Assembly: GCA_013396655.1 (NCBI GenBank)
Contig: WBMV01000262.1
Location: forward strand, 12,689-76,688
DNA length: 64,000 bases
Reading direction: 5' to 3'
DNA from: Campylorhamphus procurvoides
Lineage: Eukaryota > Chordata > Aves > Passeriformes > Dendrocolaptidae
Shown here: one piece after another, positions 42,853-56,400 of the stretch
How the letters are laid out: every line of letters begins with the position of its first letter
How positions within the stretch are numbered: position 1 is the stretch's first letter
Program-made: the position numbers and the translations under genes
Notes under the pieces: model-generated
Told to the model about the DNA's origin: nothing
The model's input: the letters and a program-made list of their open reading frames with translations, nothing else
Database searches by the model: none

Positions 42853-44306
42853 ATGTATACACAGGAGCTGTAGGCAAAGTGTTTGGTCACTGAATTTTAT
42901 GTAGTTGGAGGAAGTCCACACCAATGCTCATGGGCAGTGCACAAGTGCATATGCAGTGCCAGTGCTCTGGACCTGCCAGAGCTCGAGCTGGTTTAGCTAC
43001 TGATGAAATCAATCCATCCTCAAACAGGCTCTGTGCACTGGCTAAAGCTGCTTAGTTTACCAGCAATATCAAAAGAACTACCTCTTTCCCATGGGAAAAA
43101 TGTCACTATTAATGCTCTACTAAGAGGCGGATACAACCCTCCTAGCCAGAACTCTGAATGGAATGACCACTCGGTCTCTGACAGGGAACGGGACTGGAAC
43201 TTCCTCTGCATTTGACATTTTGCTTTTGGAAGAGGGCAGTCTCAAATTCAGGAGGTCTTTAGAATATATCCTAAAAGTTGCAGTCCATTTGTACCATTTG
43301 CTTTGGGTCCAAACAAGCTCAATGATCAGCACCAGCTTTCTACACCAGAAGGTTTCAGAACTCTGGTTCTTTCCTCAGCACAAGGGAGACATTATTTCTG
43401 AAGCTTCTGCCTTTGCTTTGGGCCCAAGCAGCACATCATGGACTCTTCAACTCAGCCTGTACAGGTTCAGTCTCATCACTAGTGGTCAGTGGATGAGAAT
43501 GCAGGAGGAGGGCTGCTCTTGTTTCTAGAGGTAAGCCAGCACTTTCCATTTTAAGAGGTGAACAAATGCTCTAAATAGCAAGGTTTTTAACTTCAGAGCT
43601 AAAAAGTTTCTTGCTTCCCATTCCTTTTAAATAACTAAATTACTGGCATTATTTTACAGGCTTGCCAGGGCAGACATGACTGTTTTTAAATGGAATGCTC
43701 TGAAGGGCCAGACAAACTAATTTTGGCCTTTCTTCAACAGGAGATGCAACTGAGCAGGAAACACAATTTTAAGATTCATGTTCCTTAAAGTGTCCACAAT
43801 TTCCTTAGGATATGCATTTCAGGCAGCACTGAGCCTGGAGCAAATCTAAGGGATGGAAGAAAGGGAAGACAATTCTTTGTCTTATATCCAGCCACAAGGT
43901 TTCCCCAACCCCACTCCCAGGATTCAGTCTAAGAGGGGGAAGATTCTGCAGTTCCAGCAGCACTGATGTAGCAACTCAAGAATATTTTTACTCCCACCAC
44001 AGCATGACACTATCTGAGTGGTTCTACTTCCAGGTACAGAAACAGATGCTGCCCTTGAAGTTTGCAGCATGACCCTGGCTCAGAAAACAAACCACTCATG
44101 CAGAGACACCGAGGGAATGGCAGATGTCCTGGGAGCAGCTCCCAGCACTGGCACTGACTCTGACAGCAGCAGGCAGTTCTGGGTGCAGCTGCTGCTCCAA
44201 GGCTGGTTTGGGGAAGAAGGCAGCTGGGAGAAGTGCTGCTCTTCAACAGGGAATGCAGGCCCTTGGTGCACATGGGGCTGGGGCTCTGAAAAACTGTCTC
44301 TCCTGC

Positions 44307-44441
44307 TCAAAGGTAGCCTGTAAAGCACAGGAAGAGCAGGACATGGAGAGCCAGCAGATAAATGGCCACCAGCAGAGGCAGGTGGGTCCGGGAACGGAAG
44401 AGAGAGCGCAAAAGGCGTCGCAGTCCAAGGGTGTTCCGAGT
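44307..44441 (-). CDS. GOLGB1: GOLGB1 last exon, Golgi membrane anchor
   Basis: Encodes a basic stretch (LRRLLRSLFRSRTH) followed by a roughly 20-residue hydrophobic segment (LLVAIYLLALHVLLFLCFTG) and YL, then TGA at 44309-44307. This is the type IV, C-tail anchor of giantin; the basic-then-hydrophobic layout gives cytosolic N-in topology. Confidence 0.94.
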   Translation of the reverse strand, partial: TRNTLGLRRLLRSLFRSRTHLPLLVAIYLLALHVLLFLCFTGYL

Positions 44442-47400
44442 CTGGAAGAGTCAAGAGACATCAATCAGTACAAGGAATGGTTTTGTTCCCAGCTGCTTTC
44501 ACCCAGAGCTCTCCAGACCATGAAGATAAGTTTGTTTAAGCTAGACAAACCTTCCCAAAGTCATTTCCCTGTCAGATCCTACCTCTGGGGCAATCCTCCT
44601 GAAATATTCCCTTTCCTTGCTCTCTGCAGGTTTTCCATGAACCAGCCCTATCCAATTCTGTCTCCAGCATGGGAGACAGAGCAAGGTGAGAGCAAAAGCC
44701 CACACAGCACCCGACAGATTTGTGTCTGCTGACAGAGGGATTTAGCTACTGCAGGTTCACAGTTTACTGGATTTAGTCAGGGCTTATGTAATTGACAGCT
44801 CTGAATGTGAAGTTCTTACTCTGCTGGAATTATGATCCATGGAGTCGATCAGCAAGGACTGTTCATGGCCTGGAGTCATATCAATGCTGGCACTTAAGGA
44901 AGCTGCCCACTCACTTGACTGCAACCTGCCACAACAAACAGGAAATTAAATTCAGTTTCTTATCATGCCCCAAAAAAAGACTGTAATCAAGCTTAGGAGA
45001 GGGGTTATTTCTCCAAAAAGGAATCAACCCTGCAGGCAAGCCCTGGCCTCACTGCACAAGAGCTGGTTCCACTGGTACAGCTGTGGTGCCTTGGTGCCTC
45101 CTGAGCTCATGTTGAGCAAAAAGGACTGGGTGACCCTGCCAGGAGGAATTGTTCCTTTCAAGTGAAATTTCAGTGTGACTTGAAAGGAGCCAGGGCAGAT
45201 GATACAACTGTGTGGGTTAAATTCTGTGAAATTATTTTGCAAGCCAGCTCTGGTTCCAATAGTGCTGGTTCTTGATATGTATTTTCTAGTGACAGAGGCA
45301 GCACAGGCACATCCTGGGGCTGCCATTCCTTAGTGGGATCAGTTGCAGGAGGCTTTCATAGACTTCAGTGCCAGAAGGAGCTACTGTTGTCCAAGTGGGG
45401 TAGCAATTACCAGGGAACTGCATCCAGAATTCCCTCATACAGATCACTGTTTTTTGGCTGAATCAGCAAGTGTGCCAGGAAGCAAAACATTTTTTCTTGT
45501 AAAAGACTCCACTAATGAGGCTTATTTGAATGATGAGAAAATGCACTACACAAGTGCCTACAATCATGTCAGGTGATAAACCCCACCTCCATAGTCAAGG
45601 AGGAGAAACAAGCATTTTGAACCTGTCACTCACTGCATCCTAATGCCAACATCAAGGCCAGGTCAGCTCCTTTCCCCTGCTGACCATCAGGACATCTGTC
45701 CAGTGCCCCAAGTGTCCTGTGCAGTGCAGACAATAGAGCTGGATACTGGGGAGTGAGGAGGAGAGGGGCCTAGGCTGAAGTTGAGCCTGGGAAAGGTTTT
45801 TCCTAAGTGTTTAATTGTTTCTCAATAACCAAATTAATGAAAAGTTTATGCTAATTTGCAATACAGTGAGGGACAATTCTTCATGTCAAGACTGTTTTCT
45901 GCATGACAGACAGTTGCTTGCTGAGGAGATAAATTCCCTGGAAGTATGAGAACTCTCTTCTGCCTGCTCACAATTCCCAATCTCCAAATTATATTTTCCA
46001 GTAGTTAATTTAGCTAATTGAGAAAGCTGGCATCTCATTTCTAGGCAGAATTTGTCTTACTATCTAGTCATTTGTCTCATTCTATCTACAACTGAAGAAA
46101 TGAATTTCCTGAACTCCAGGAAATACTTTTTTACAGTAAGGGTGACTGAGCATTGCAAGAGATGCCCAGGGAGGTTGTGAAGTCTTCCTTCTTGGAGATA
46201 TTCGACTGCCATCTGGACATGGTCCTGGTCACCTGGCTCTATGGAGCTCTACCTGAGCAGGGGGTGGGACCCCTTCCAACCTCAACCTTTCTGTGTCTCA
46301 GTGACAGACACAGCACTGTTGTTTTTATGCCCCCATTCAACAGAAGGATGTGTGCAGATGAAGTGCAGATGAAGTGCAGATGAAGAACAGAGCTGAACTG
46401 ACACACTTCTATGGCAACAGTGTGTGTTTGCTCAGGTTGCCTCACCTCCTGATCTGCTCCTGCGCTGCCGCAAGTGCCTCCTCTGCAGCGAGACGATGGT
46501 CCCGTTCCTCCTCCAGCTGCTCCTCCAAATACCTCAGATCCTGCTTTGTGCTGCTGTGTAAGTGCTCTGTTTCAGACAACCTGGCAGAAAAGAACCAAGC
46601 ATATGCCAAAAAAGCCCTAATCTGTGGACTGTTCTGTTGTATTCACTGATGTGATCAAACTCAAATTACCTCCCACCTCACACAGAAAGCTTAGTTGTCT
46701 TTAATACATCTAAATTATTTGAAAAGCATGAGAGATGATAAATCTCTTGAAGCTTCTGTTTCACATCAGCAAGGAGTTACCTGGCTCTGTCATCCACAGC
46801 CTCACCTTCTGAAAATCATTTTGAAAGGGTACTAAGAATCATGTGCTAGCTCTTACTTTCAGAAGGCTACAAGGAATCATGGGCTAAGTCTCAATTCCAG
46901 ACACTCTCAGGCTACAGACTTGAGACCAGGACCCTTGATACACTTCAGCAGCTCCTGAGGATGCAGCCTACCAGATCCAGGTTTGGCTTGCATTGCTGCT
47001 GCATGTTGGCACTATGTTTTCTGAAGCTCTATCCAAAGGGAAAACTAATGACATCTGCCAAGTGCACACAAAGTTCCTCCCAGTTCCTAAGATCCTACTG
47101 GGTGACTGAGTTTTCCCAACACACTGATAGAGAGTAACAGCAATAGGATCATCATCAGCCCTGACCTGACCTTCGTCAGGACCAACATCCCCACCCCTGT
47201 TTTCTCAGACTTTCTTTACCTCAGCTGCAGCTCCTGCAGTTCAGGGGTGTAACTGCCTCTCTGCTGCTCATTCTTTTCTTGGGGTGCTCCTGGAGCAGCA
47301 TCTGTTGCAAACAGCTCCTGGAAGAAGGCAGGAATGTACTGCAGACTGCACAGCGTGACGAGGACAGGCAGCAGCTGCAGTGCTGCAGTGAGCAGAGCCA

Positions 47401-50400
47401 GCTGCAATAGGCATTTCCCTGCCATGAACCTTGCCCTGCCCCTTACCATGCCCCTTACCATGACTGTACAAGCAGGCTGCAGTTCCTGGAGCTGCCTCTC
47501 GAGCTCCAGGCAGCGGGTCAGGACCTCGCTGTAGTGCTGGTGGCTCTCACAGACGCTGCGGCTGCTCCCACGGAGCTGCAGGGACAGGGCATTCTTCTCC
47601 TCAAAGACCTGGGAGAGCTGAGAAGAGAACACAAATGCCAAGTAAAGAACTCAGCTTTGTGAAAGCAAAATTGTTCTTTGTGTAACTGAGGGTAAGAATT
47701 CTACTGAGAACACAGGACTGCCACCCTGCCTGTCCCTGAGGTCCAGAGACCAATGACAATGTCCAGGAGCAGCTTGTGGCCAAGGTTTCCAGAACAAGAG
47801 TCCCAAAACCTCATGATGATATATAGAACACTACAGGTCCAGAACAACACAAAGTGCTGAGATTCACTGAAACATTTCAGAAATATCCTCAATAAGTTAT
47901 GATTTTATATTCTCACTTTCTCCTTGAAAGCAACTCTCTTTCTGAGGATTGATAAATCCTGGGTCTTCCATTTCAATGTTTAAAACTGACTAGTTGTGAC
48001 TGTGCACTGAGACACAGAACTGCTTCAAGCTGGCAGGCAGCAGTGAAGACAATGAGATTGTCTTCCCAAAGAGAGACTTCCTTCAGCAGCCCAGAAAATA
48101 GGAGGATAGAAAATGCTTCCAACAATATACAAGGAACCTGGAAACAACTTTCTTCACATGATGTCACTCTCAGGTCCCTTTGTCTGGTCTTCCTCTCCCA
48201 TGCCCCAGCTTCCTTCCTCCACTGTCCTCTCCATCTGTGCTCTTTCTCCCCTGTCCTCTCTTTCTTTCCTCCCTTGCCCTCCTTCCCTCCTTCCTTCTCC
48301 CCCTGGTTACTTGGGAGAAAGGGCACTATAATTCAGTGGCAGAAAAGCTGCTGATTCAGACCCCATCATTGACCCTCCTGGATGGGACCTGCATGGGGTC
48401 TGGAATCTCCCCTCTGGTCCATCCAGGACAGCTGCCCCAGTCATGGCCTCTCCCTCCCATGCTTTGATCCTCCCCCAGTTCCTCACTGAGGGAGAGCAGT
48501 GTGGGAGAGGATGGGCCCTAGTGCTGTGCAAGCCCCAATCAGCAAGAGCAAAAGCATCACTGGGGTTCCAACACTGCTTTTTTGAGAGACATATTTCTGA
48601 TTTTGTGTTACTTCATTGAATGCCAACAAGGACATGTTCATTCCTGTGCCCTGAGCCCTATTTCAGCCTCCCCACATTGCTCATCCCTGACTGCAAGTAA
48701 GTGTAGGATATGATCAGTACCTTGCTGTTTAACTGCTGGATTCTGAGCTCTTTTTGGTGCAGTTCTTTCAGGCTGTCACTTAGCTGGGTCTGGAGATGCT
48801 TCATCTCTGTTTCTAGGCTTGAAAAGTCCCCTTTCAGGACTTCTGGAGAAATCTGCCAAGGAAAGAACACTGAAAAATATACTACACATGTGAGAATGCA
48901 CCCTTGTGTTAGTTCTCTCTGTTTAGTATTCTGAGATCAAACTCAGTATTATTCCTAGATCTGGAACTTGATCTGCTCAGGCAAAAGAGCAAAGGGGGAA
49001 TAAACAGAAATATCCCAAGAGCCACCTGAAAATCCAGTTAGGAAAGATCACTGAACTTGCACACATGACAGGTCCTTCTCAAAAGTTGTCTTAAAGCTGT
49101 TTAAAATACAGGAAGGTAAAAAAAAGGACACATGAATGAAAGAAGAAAAGCAAAAAAACCAAAAGCAACGTTCACTCTGCTCTCATTCAACAAAGACCTG
49201 AAGGCCAGCACTGAAGAATCCTCCTGGAAAGTATCACACAAGCATTGTTCCAGCTTTTTCCTGGCATGTGTGCATGGCTGTGCCACAGGGATAAGGCAAG
49301 ACTTCCTCCCTCCCTCCCTCCACATTACAGACATGGGCAGGAGAGCTCTGTCCTCGCTCTAACACGGCACACTGTGCATACAGCCTTCCCTAGACAAGCA
49401 AAATATCAAACATATTCCACTCCACTTTTAGGACTCTATATAGGAGGAGGAAGAAGAGGTAAGATGCAGTGTTCAAGCCTCAGCCTCTCTGGGCTTGAGC
49501 CAGGATTGCAGATCCCTGTTACAGTAAAAACAGCAAGAAAAATTCAACAGGAAACTTAAAAATTGTAATGTGCCATTAAAATGAGAGCTGAACCAGAACA
49601 TCTTAGATACAAGGAGAGTGCAAGCAGCAGTTCTGAAACAACCAGAAAGACACCCCTGAGAAGTTCCTATGGTGTTGAAGGTGCCTGGGAAGCCCTGTCT
49701 CTTTTACCCTCTTTCTTGAAGTATTGTGAACAATGAACTTAGGGAAGAGCACAAAAGGGGATTCCATAATTTCTAAAACTTCTCATGATCCAAGTTAGAT
49801 TGTGGGTATTGTTTTAGGAGGCCCCACAACCACATCCAACACTGAGTCCCTAGGAGCTGGATCCAGGTAACACACACTCCTCTGGCTGAATTTCAAGCCT
49901 CACATTTCCCATGCAGTTAAGAACCTGTGTCTTTGCACCCACCTTAGTTTGGTGCTGCTCCTCTACAGTTTGAGCCTTGCTGAAGGGCAGCCTCATTTCC
50001 TGTGTGATCCTCTGTAAATGGCTCAGCTGCTTGTCCTTCTCTGCTATGGCCATCAGGTACTGCTCCTTCATGTTGCTGCTCTGCTTTTCCCAGGTGATCT
50101 TCTCCTGCCTGCCCAGCACAACACAAAGGAAATCACCAGGAGGGGATCAGCATCACTTGTGATCCCAGCTACCCAGCTAAGGATGAGCTGAGAACGAGTC
50201 TGTGATCAACCCATGCTAGAAATGAAGTTTTATAAGTAAATCAAACCCACCCACTGAGTACAGAAACCTTAAACCCAGGCAGTTTTCTGTATTTGGCTCA
50301 ACCCTGCAGAATGTTCCATGCTCACACTTTTGGTGCTCCTAGACATTGTTTTGATCTTGCTGTACACAGTTTGGTCAAGCAAATCAGGACAATGCCACCT

Positions 50401-53400
50401 GTCCCCATTGCATTGCCCCTGTGTGGTCACATGTGCACCACTGACCCCACCACACCAACCTGAGGCCTTCACTTCAGGTACAGTGTAAAGGCTACACTGG
50501 AAATCAGTCTCCTGCTCTTCTGTCAGGAGACAACATTTGTAAGATGCTTCAAACTTCCTGAGACCTGAAGTGTTTTAACTTGAGGGCCAGACTGGGGGCA
50601 GGGGGAAGGGAATGGAGAACTACAGGTTTTTATATCACTCTGGACAAAGATAAGCCATAGATCTTTCCACAAAAAAAATTCCACCCCTTTCATTCAGGCA
50701 TTCTTACATGGATCTCTGAGGTACCTGAAAGGATTCTCCCACATTTTTAGAACAGAGTATAGTTGTCTGGCTAGTTTTACTCCATTTGGAGAAGACAATT
50801 TTACTAGACTTGGATTACAGACTCTTATTAAAAAAAGATGATGGAGCAAGTGAAACAAAGGATTAGACACCACACAAAGTGAGTATTTTCTAAACTATGG
50901 TATCAGTAGGATAATAGTGTTCAGCAGCAACTTGGAATGAAGAGTTCTGTGATAATATAATACAATTATACAATAATACAATAGAAGAAAGAGCCAAGAT
51001 TTCCTCTCCAGCAGATAACACTGACCACCACTGGATGAAGGAAATAAAAACTAAAAGATCATTGCTCTATTTCCCACAGGCCTTGCCCTCCAAGCTGCTG
51101 GGCTGGACTCCTGAGGCTGAAGTTGGACGAGGGAAACGTGTGCCCAGTCCTGGCCTGGGAGAGGTTCTTAGCACTCTCTTTGCTGTTTGAAACAAACAGA
51201 TGAGCCCACCTGAGCTGCTGGAGCTCCTGCTGGCAGACAGCTCCTTCTTGCTTCAGCTGCTCCTGCAGACGTTGCTGTTTGTCTGCCTCTTGCTGCCACT
51301 GCTGCAGCTGTGACTTCAGGCGAGCATTCTCAGCAGCCTCCACCCCGAGCAGGAGGTACTGCTGCTGCAGGTTCTTCAGTTCTCTCACCTGCAATCAAAG
51401 GGAGACAGCAGTGTGTGACACCCAAGCCAGCAGCCAGCTTTATTCCTTACAAGTGTTGAATGCTCACTGTGGCATCTGGAGGAACAAAGTCATATTCAGA
51501 TGACAGAAAAACTAGAAATTGAATCAGCAAGTACAGCAGTGTACTAAAAACTGCTCAGAAAAAAAAAACCCTCAGAGAATTCTATTGTTAATGAGAGTAG
51601 TGAGTTTTGAACCCTCCCATGAAGATCTGACATGCATTACCAAAGACTCCAGCCACAATATTAATACTCTTATTAGAGGAAAACAAAGTGAGACAGATGG
51701 TACTGGTATTTACAGTAAATCAGGGAACTGATGAACTAAAATACTTTTGGCTCTCCAATTGCAGTCAGGCTGGAATTAGAAATAAGTTGTCATTACACAT
51801 CCATCATGCAACTGATTTCAGAAGATGAGAAGACATGATGGACTCTGGAGACAGGGAAGTACTTAATGAGTGGCAGTGGGAAGTGACAGTCAAGGTCTGT
51901 CTTCTGACCAGCACAGAGAACTCAGACTTGCTGGTCTGCACTGTGCCAGAGACTGTACAAACACAGACACACCCAGTGTAAAGGAAAGGATGTCCAAAGG
52001 AAGCTGCAATGTCTTGTACCTGCCTTGAAAATCAGCTGCCAAGTGGAGGAGGAGACCCAAGTCTTTGCTCTAGTCTCTTTTAGAAATCTAAGGCAAATCA
52101 AATGCATGAACTGCCACAGGTGTGAACTAAGCACGTTAACAAGGCCCTTAGTTCCCTGATTTCATATTTGAAACCAAGCTAACAAGAGAAACCACTCTGG
52201 GAAGTTCCCAATGAAATCACAGCTTCCATATGTCAAATAACATAGATGACCCATACCAAACCCATGAGACCTGATGGAACATGCACACAAATGCTAAGGT
52301 CTTTGGGAGACAACTCCATTACCTCTGAAAAGTCATGAAGACTGGCAAGAAAGTAATTTCATCCTTACCCACTAGAAGGGCAAGGAGAAACTGGGGAATT
52401 GCAGTCTGGTCAGCCTCATCTCCACCCCTGGGAAGGGAAGGGAGCAAATAATTCTGGAAACCATTTCCAAATACATGAAAAAACAGGTTGGCCAGAGAAG
52501 CTGTGGAATATCCATGATGGAGGTATTCAAAATCCAACTGGACATTGTCCAGGGCAACCTAGTCCAGCTGACCTTGTTTGCACAGGAGAGGTTTGACTAG
52601 AAGATCTACAGAAGATCCCTTCAACCTCAACTATTCTGTGATTTCTGTGTGTTACATCCCAATTACCAGATCTAAGCATGCTGAATTCTAAGACCTGAAG
52701 ACCCAAACCTCCCATGGTGTTTTAAGTCAGAGCAGGAAGAGAAGAGAGAATGAAGACTTACTACTCTGTCTCTGTCATTCTGCAAGGAGGACAGAGCCTT
52801 CTTCAGACTCTGCACTTCTGAGGGAGTGGTGCAAATGTTCCCCTCTGCTTGTTGTTTCACTTCTTCAACCTTTCGTGCTTTGTCCAGTTCATCCAGCAGG
52901 CGATCTCGCTCATTCTGCAGACTTGCCATGGCCTTGGAGAAAGACCTGACTTGGTTGGAAGAGCCTTCCAGTTCCGAAGACAAACGGAGCAGCTCATCAT
53001 CTTTGACTCTGAGCTGCTCATTAAGTCTCTCAATCTGGGCCAAGGAACCTCTTTCTTCAATGGCTTTCTGCAGTTCTATCAGCTCAGACCTCACTGTATC
53101 TCGGTCCCTGGCAGTTGAATGTTGCTCCTCTTGTAGCTGAGCCACCTGTTTCTGAAGATTCTGCACCAGGGTCTTTTGTTCCTCCAAGTCTGAAGAGTAT
53201 TTCTGCTTCAAAACATGAAGCTCTTCTTTGGCCTCGTCCCGGCTGTCCTGAAGAGAGCTCATGGACCTCCCAAAAGACTGAATTTGAGCTCTGAGATCTT
53301 TGTTTTCATCTGTGACTGCAAGCAGTTTCTGTTCCATTTCCATTAAGTCTTGTGCCAGCTCTGCCACTCTCTCCTCCGCTGTTTCTGTTTCATTCCGCAT

Positions 53401-56400
53401 TATCCCCGCATCGTGATGCAGGTGTTTCAGTTCCTTCCGAAGCCTGTCTTCAGCCTCTCCCACCCTCTTGGCTGCATCCCTTTGAACCCTCTCTAGTTCC
53501 CCCTCAAGTTCAGTTATTCTTTTCTGGGAGAGGGAAAGCTGATGCCTCAGTTCTTGAGCTTCTTCCTCCCGGGCCTTCAGCTCTGCCTGGCACTCCACGA
53601 TGGGACTGCCCTCCCGTAACGCTGCCATCTCACTCTGCACCTGGCACAGAGAGGACCTGAGGGTTTCAATCTCTTGAGCCATACTGACTTTATCCTCTCT
53701 CAAGCCCTCCATGCACTTCCTCAGATCGACCTGAGCATGCTTAGACTCTTCCAGCTGTGTTTCTATGGTTGCCTTCTCGTTTTCCAGAGCCTGGATCTGC
53801 TGAAGTTGTGTTTTGAGAATCTGCTTCTGTTGGGAGTCCTTTATTGAAATCACTTGGTTCAGGTCTTCTCTGTACCTCACCAGCTCTGCGTTCAGCTTGG
53901 CATTCTCAGAGTTGAGGTCATCCATCTGGCTGTGGAAACTCCTCATTTCTTCCTTGAGCTTGTTGTTTTCAGCAGCAGCCTCTTGAATTAGCTGGTCTTT
54001 TTCCAAGATGACAGCAAGATGACGTTCCTCAAGCTGCTTGTAGTCCCTCAGAATGCGGTCCCGGTCATCCTGCAGGGACGACATGGATTTGGTGAAGGAC
54101 TCCAGTTGTGCCTTCTGCTGCTTACTTTCTTCTCTGCTTATCTTCATCTTTTCAGTAAGATGACCAAGTTTGTCAAGAAATTTGTTCTTTTCATTTTCCA
54201 AGGCTTTTTTATCTTCTTCCTCCTTACTTAGCCTGTGCTCCAACTCTTTAATCTCTTCAGAATGTTGCTGCTGTAATTCAGACAGAGCAGCCATCACTGC
54301 TTCTTCTTTGGCAGACAGCAAACTAATGATCTTCTGATCTTTGGCACTAATTTCTTCATGCAGCTTATTTGTTAGGTCTTTGGAAGCCTGCAAATCAGCT
54401 TCAAGCTGTTCACAGCTGAATTTATAATTCTGGATACTGGACTCTTGTTGCTTGACCACATCACTCAGCTCTTCCCTGGCCAACTCACATTTGGTGAAGG
54501 AGTTTTGTAAATCAGCCAGCTGGTCTCTCAGGTTGCTGATTTCTGACTGCAGTTCCTGCTGCTCGTTCTGAGACTTGCTGTACAGTTCCTGAGACCCCTC
54601 AAGCTGAGCCAAAAGCTCCTTTCTTTCCTCCTGCAACATTTCACATGCCTTTTGATGATGCTGAATCTCCTTCCTGCAGTCAGACTCCAAGTCTTTCTTG
54701 CTGCTTTCCAGCCTGAAAACACAAAAAATAAAGTTGGTCAAAAATCCACAAGGTATCTCAGTATCCAAATGCACAGCAACACTGGCTTTATGCTAATTTA
54801 TAAAAGCTACAAAATTAGTTTTATTTAAGAAAGAAAACTAGAAATATCCCTCGATTTAAAATTCAAGGCATCTTTGAAAGTTCTGCCTGCACTACTGTCT
54901 GAAGAGGGTGGTGCCAGGGGAATATATTTTCTAAAGTTGTTCATATCAGTACTGAAAAAAAATGGAAGTGCTCAAACATTGAATGTTATCACCTCCTTTA
55001 ACAGTAAAAAACCCCCACTCCTCTAATAAAAGTGCTGTTTTCATACCTTTGATGTCCATTTTATGTTCCAGCATGCAAAGATACAGCATATAAAACTTTA
55101 TAGAAGAACTTTACTCATGTAAGAGTGGTTTGGTTTAGAATTTTGGAAATTCACAGATGCACATTTTGGTATGTTTCCATAGCTCCATCTTTCTCTCAAA
55201 ATTTATTTTGGGATTAAACTGGAATTATGTATCCCAATGCTCTCTTGATCTCCTAATGCAACAACTCCATGCAAAAGAAACTCTTTCAAATATCAGATTA
55301 TTAAAGACTCTAGATAGTACCCAGATGGTGAGCACTTGTCACAGAGAATAGATTTAATTCAGGTACCCTAATGATGAGAAGAAATAGTTTAGGGTGCTCA
55401 TTATCCTGTGCAGACAACAAATACATGGTTGCCTTTCCCTGATACCCAGCCTAACCCTTCCCTGCCACAGCTGTACCTGGATATGTGAGCCTGGAGCTCT
55501 TCCACATGAATGGTCATCTGCTGCATCTGGTCCTTCAGCACAACACAAGTCTCCTCTTTTGAACGTATTTCCTCCTCCTTCTTCTGAATCGTTTCAGTGA
55601 ATTTCTTCTCCCATGTTTTTGACTCATCTATCACTCTATCCCTGTCATCCTGAAGGGAAGACATGCTCCTAGTGAAGGCTGCAAGCTGGGCTAGTGTTTT
55701 GTTTAGGCTGCCTTCCAGTTGCTTGCTTTCCTGATCCTTTGCCTTCAAGGAGCCCTGCAGTTCACCAAGAGCTGCTTCCATATGCTCTTTATCCCTCTGC
55801 AAAGTTGCCAGCTTTTCTTCCATGTTTTTGATTTCCTTTGAGTGCTTGTCTTTTTCCTGTTCCAGCCTTCTCTCCAAGTCCTCATCCTTTTTCTTCATTT
55901 GCATTTTAATATTCTCTTTGTTTGCCTGCAACTCTGCTTTCAGTTTGGCACTCTCTGCCAGAACCCTTGCTGCCTCGCTCTGGGTGTCATCCAGCATTAC
56001 TCTGCAGAGAGCAAGTTCTGCCTGGGCTTTCTTGGTGTCTTCAACTGCTTTAGCTGAAGTCTCTTTGGCTACTTCTACGTCTTTCTGAGTCTCACTCTGC
56101 AGAAATTCCAGAGCTTTAACAGTTCTTTCTAAACTACTGTTCTTTTCCTGGCTTTTAATACAGTCCTTTTGCAGCTGTTTAATCTCCTGCTGTTTCTGTT
56201 TCAGCAGTTCTTGAAGCTCCTTTATGTGTGTGCTGCTCTCTCCCCTCCAATTGCATTTCAGCTTTTCTACAAATTCCTTTTGCTTTTCTGAACTTGCTTT
56301 GCTTTTTTCCTTTGCCATTTGACTTTTTTCCTCCTCCAGTTCCTGCATCATTCTCTGCAAACTCTGAAGCTCATGTTTCAGTTGATCATTTTTGATCTGG

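Noticed and set aside
47216..47641. A second hydrophobic segment in GOLGB1 (LLQLALLTAALQLLPVLV)
   Set aside because: It is intron sequence between exons 47617-47459 and 47317-47220; a GTAAGG donor and TTCTTCCAG acceptor remove it.
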